This document shows, in pieces, positions 60,579 through 64,000 of a stretch of DNA of 64,000 bases. The position numbers were made by a program, and so were the translations under genes. Source of the DNA: Hanleya hanleyi (lineage: Eukaryota; Mollusca; Polyplacophora; Lepidopleurida; Hanleyidae). Position 1 is the first letter of the stretch, and every line of letters begins with the position of its first letter. The notes under the pieces were generated by a model, which worked only from the letters and a program-made list of their open reading frames with translations, was not told where the DNA came from and did no database searches. The DNA is taken from positions 1 to 64,000 of the forward strand of contig JAVTVY010036984.1 of the NCBI GenBank assembly GCA_036873755.1, written 5' to 3'.

Positions 60579-62209
60579 TCATTGACTATGTTGAATCAAT
60601 TAATCATAGTCTGGCGACTAGAGCGGGTATTCACGCATCTATAAGGTACTATACAAATAAGAATCCTGATAACTGTGTTTTATTCCCTATACCCAATTTA
60701 AGTTAATTGAGATACTTGATTACAAATATATGTAATGATGACATCTGATGATACTGTTTAGTAATCACATTCTGAACACTAGGAGGAAATGTATTTTCTT
60801 GAACCAGATATATCCGACAAAATAATAATGATAGGTCCTATCTGTCAGTAATCTATACACACACTTTCATAATGATACATGGCATGAAACATACTTAGCA
60901 GTAGAAGTGGGAATATGTTACCGTTACCCCCTAATTTTCGTCGCTATTAGAATTGCCGAGATCCGCCTCAAGTATCCATGTTTCAGACTGCCCCCCACCC
61001 TCGAAGAATACGTTTAACTTAAAAATCACAATGGAACTGTTGTACCGCGGGTTCAGGTTCCATTCTAAAATTGGATTGTGATGCTTGACTGTCCCTTCCT
61101 TCTCTTAGAAATGTCCCCTCCACCTTTAACTACATAGACTAATGAAAAAACGAATTGTAATTAGTGCCTAGCCTAATAGGAACTATTATTTGACGGCTTT
61201 CTGGACGCCGAATTCGTCGATTTGGAGTAAAAGGAGGGAATTGAAGTTCTTGCGAAAATCAGAACTTTTCGCCAAATACGACCCATACAGCGTTGGGATA
61301 GCCCTCTGACAAAAGTATGTCACTTTACGTGTACAACCAATTTTTTTCGGAACAATTCAAAACTCCTCCCGATATGCCACTCAGACAATGCCCACTTGTC
61401 CATTGTCATCGAATGCCACATCTTTCCAATCCACTGATATTTTTGCGCAAAAATCTTAAAATCTGAATTTCACTCAATTATTTTCTTGATGTAACTTTAG
61501 ATGTTTCTTTCGTAAAGGGTATATGCTCCCCGCATACATGTATGTCCAATACCTTTTCACTCTTCATTGAACTCGTTTTCGCTGTCTGTTTGCCATCTGC
61601 CATAATTAAGCCGCCCGATATGGTACACGGGTCCACCCAGGGCTTACCTCCTTATTATCAATTAGGCGACAGATGGCACACATGTAAGATCGGCCTCGTT
61701 TGAGTTCTAAATTCTTCAAAACCAATGGACTATTCAATAACTTTGTAGATGGAAAGTGATACCGGCACATCTTATTATTTAGTCAATGTGCTGTCCCAAC
61801 GCGGTCGGTGTAGTTTTAATTTTCGGAGAATTTTCAGTCTGGTTTTGAAAAAATCTAGTCGATTACGGCCGCCGAAAGTACAGAGTCAGATACATTGCGT
61901 GATAGTAATATTTCATTCGATTTGTGCAAGAACCATATGCGGTCACCATAAATGCCCAAACTTCCTCATCTCATTTTCTCGAAGTATTGAAATGAAATAT
62001 CTGGAGTACCGTTTCGCTAGATACGCGAAATGTTCTTGCGTTCAGCACCCCATACCTCAAATGTGTGTGTTTGCTATTCTCTTCAAAATAGTGTAGAAGT
62101 TAATAAACATTATTTTCTCGTCTCATGCTATTCATCAAGACTGAAGGTCAAAATCGGTCAAAATAAAGTAATATTGTGCCTACATGTATCTAAAATAAAA
62201 TGATCATAC
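60579..62209. other. No feature firmly recognised
   Basis: The 115-codon plus frame 61,749-62,096 is the longest plus-strand frame here apart from transposon relics. It is Cys/Arg/Ile-rich with no motif I recognise and no splice context that convinces me. If the exon at 62,210-62,373 is real, this region would be its downstream intron on the minus strand. Confidence 0.35.
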
Positions 62210-62373
62210 CTTCTGTATTCAAGCTCAGTACAATCACATAGATGCGATACAAGACGACGGCGAAGAGTTTTATCAAATGGGTACATAAAAACCGGGATCT
62301 CTCTAACAACTTTTGATAAAACTGCCACTGCATCGGACAGCAATTTCTTTTCAAAGGTTACCATCATGCAGAA
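62210..62373 (-). CDS. Candidate internal exon, cyclic-nucleotide-binding-like start (weak)
   Basis: A 164-bp segment of an open minus frame bounded by good splice signals: acceptor tract CCTTTTCAG just right of 62,373 and donor CAGAAG|GTATGA just left of 62,210. It encodes about 54 residues with alternating amphipathic helices (KKLLSDAVAVLSKVV, then REIPVFMYPFDKTLRRRLVS and HLCDCTELEYR). The pattern L-x-x-I-P-x-F-x...D-x-x-L-R-x-x-L resembles the helices that open a cyclic-nucleotide-binding domain (for example in RapGEF-type or CNB-only proteins), but the phosphate-binding cassette would lie in the next exon, which I could not find. No neighbouring exon was identified, so it may be an isolated or chance frame. 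Confidence 0.3.
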
Positions 62374-63059
62374 CTGAAAAGGTACGTGCTTGCTACTTGT
62401 AAGTTTCAAAGTCGAACACACCAGGGAAAAACATAGCTCCGATGGGGGCTTCTTCTTTACTACGTGAGAACAAGGTCCCGGAGCCAAACCACTCACCAGA
62501 TATAGTTGTTGATAAAGTGCCGGACCGTCAATATTTGCCGAAACCGTTAACCATAAACAAAAATATTTCGATTAGGTCAACTTGCTTCTCGTCTCCATTG
62601 GAATACGCTACACTTATGCTCCATAGTAACATCGGGAAGATTTCTGCCTTCAAATGAAATAACTCTTGATTGCTTCGCTCATTCCTCTACTACAAATTTA
62701 AGATGATCGTTCGATCCAGGAGATAGCAATGTTCTACCTCTTTACCAGGATAACAGGATGGAGGGGGTTTATTTATTTGTCACCAAGAATAAATTGAAAA
62801 CGCCAACGTTTCAGTATTTAAACATGGCTCTAATTGAACTTAACAATCGTCCTTTGCTTAATTAGATTGGTTGAACGAACTATAAATTACTAAGTTATTC
62901 ATTAATGTTCTTGTATGGATGGAGCAGCTTGTCAATTTTATATTTTATACTAGGGTTCAAGGAACTTAGGGTTTAGGGCATCTAAACGAGATACAAGGCT
63001 TTAAAATAAGGCAATTTGTAAAAACGATTATTACCCCACCCTTCCCCGTCCTGGCCGCT
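62374..63059. other. No recognised feature
   Basis: A 71-codon plus frame (62,442-62,657) has protein-like composition, but no start context, domain or paralog that supports it. Confidence 0.35.
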
Positions 63060-64000
63060 CGCCTATATGATCACGATATTTCCACCAGTTAGCCCAACGC
63101 AATCCTATCGGTTTTAAATATACTTTCTCTCTATTGTTCACTTGCCAGTCACTCAGCATCGTGATAAAAGCATTATTTTATTTCTGAAATTGGGATTTTT
63201 TTATTTTGTTGTAATATTGCGAAAACGGTACTAAGCCAGCCTGAAGATGACCGATCTCTTATTCCTTTAATTTGGGTGATTCGGGGAACGCGGTACCAAA
63301 CTTCTGCCCTAAAACCTGTCGGTTGGGATGAAATACGCGGGCTTGTATATGTTCATCGTCCCCTTGTTCCGAATACGTGTGCAAAACCAGATTCCTAGGT
63401 GACTAAAATATAAAAACAAAGTGTCCTTTGAGAATACTCGTGTCAGGTCTAGAAAATCTAGAAAATGAGACTGTTCAACGAAACAAACAATTTTCTCTAA
63501 ATACCGATAGTTTAAATACCGGCTAACACGACAATGCTAGAACTGCCTAGATGAAAGCAGTGATTACTTGCAGCATCCAAACAGTAAAACTAATCAAAGC
63601 CAAGATGATTAACCATTCTTCATAACTTTCAGAAATCTTTCATGTCGGCTCATGTTTAAGCACTCTGGTTGAATACCATAACAAGAACACGCAAACATGA
63701 CACCACATTAGTTAGACGCCCAAGTATGCTGCCTGAAAAAAAGATTTCAATATACAGAGTATTTATAACTTTCAAAGAAAGGATTCCGACACGATTCACT
63801 GGTATCTGTTTGGGAAAAGCATCCTCAGCTGATACCTAAACTGGGCATGTGTCTGGGCCTCGGGTGATTTTAATGTAGATCTAATCTGTCAACATCCAAA
63901 AGACTTTACCTCCGCCACGTGTATCCATTATATCAAATCTCTTGGAGTCAGGGCTATTGTGTCTTTCATCTTTTCATAGAATCCATTATCTTTGTCATTT
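63060..64000 (+). repeat. Diverged relative of the large tandem unit, cut by the window edge
   Basis: 63,072-63,150 (TTTCCACCAGTTAGCCCAAC, GGTTTTAAATATAC) follows 36,475-36,545. 63,480-63,700 (CAGTGATTACTTGCAGCA, ACTAATCAAAGCCAAGATGATT, CATAACAAGAACACGCAAACATGACA) follows 36,835-37,010. Divergence is comparable to that of the 25 kb copy. Confidence 0.6.

Noticed and set aside
61749..62096. 115-codon plus-strand frame as a gene
   Set aside because: Composition is not convincingly protein-like (rich in Cys, Ile, Arg, Ser), with no motif or paralog. Length alone is not enough in 64 kb.

Overview
This is eukaryotic nuclear DNA, AT-rich and almost entirely non-genic, with no complete host gene that I can recognise. 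The repeat content suggests a marine mollusc, possibly a vetigastropod such as abalone. The clues are a 5S-rRNA-headed SINE ending in a GACGTTAAA core plus CTCACTCACTC, an I-superfamily LINE (reverse transcriptase plus RNase H) with a related CGACGTTAAA tail, and frequent TACATGTA motifs. The taxon call is inference. No bacterial-type genes, operons, CRISPR arrays or rRNA genes are present, and I found no convincing tRNA.

Layout. (1) 1-12.2 kb: mostly unique DNA carrying interspersed repeats. These are a TTAA-flanked MITE at 2.96-3.53 kb, a LINE relic joined to a Penelope-like retroelement relic at 4.65-5.69 kb, an inverted pair of 0.48 kb repeats (5.86 and 10.2 kb), a second type of TTAA-flanked MITE at 7.24-7.81 kb, and a LINE RNase H/3' end at 10.68-11.5 kb. 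(2) 12.2-23.1 kb: two direct copies of a ~4 kb segment (12,231-16,812 and 18,545-23,128), separated by 1.7 kb containing CGAGAA-rich blocks. Each copy carries a private insertion: a palindromic element in the first and a 5'-truncated retroelement in the second. (3) 23.2-25.9 kb: a second copy of the first MITE and a diverged relative of the large unit found further right. (4) 25.95-31.35 kb: a 2.7 kb tandem duplication of a 5'-truncated LINE on the minus strand. (5) 31.35-34.7 kb: a diverged third relative of the 12-23 kb duplication. (6) 34.7-53.8 kb: a tandem array of 6.4-6.9 kb units (one partial, two full, one rearranged), two of which carry the 5S-derived SINE and Penelope-like RT relics. 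(7) 54-60.6 kb: a 25-bp minisatellite with ten units, then an unequal tandem duplication containing a long-TIR DNA transposon with a broken MADF-domain frame. (8) 60.6-64 kb: unique DNA with one candidate host exon (62,210-62,373, minus) and the beginning of another diverged copy of the large unit.

The most useful property of the window is that its duplicated blocks serve as natural 'before and after' pairs. Comparing paralogs gives exact insertion boundaries and target-site duplications for several otherwise anonymous elements, and a relative order of events. Every coding sequence recognised here is transposon-derived and broken by frameshifts or stops, apart from the single weak exon candidate. 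Intron-rich host genes with short exons could be missed by reading alone.
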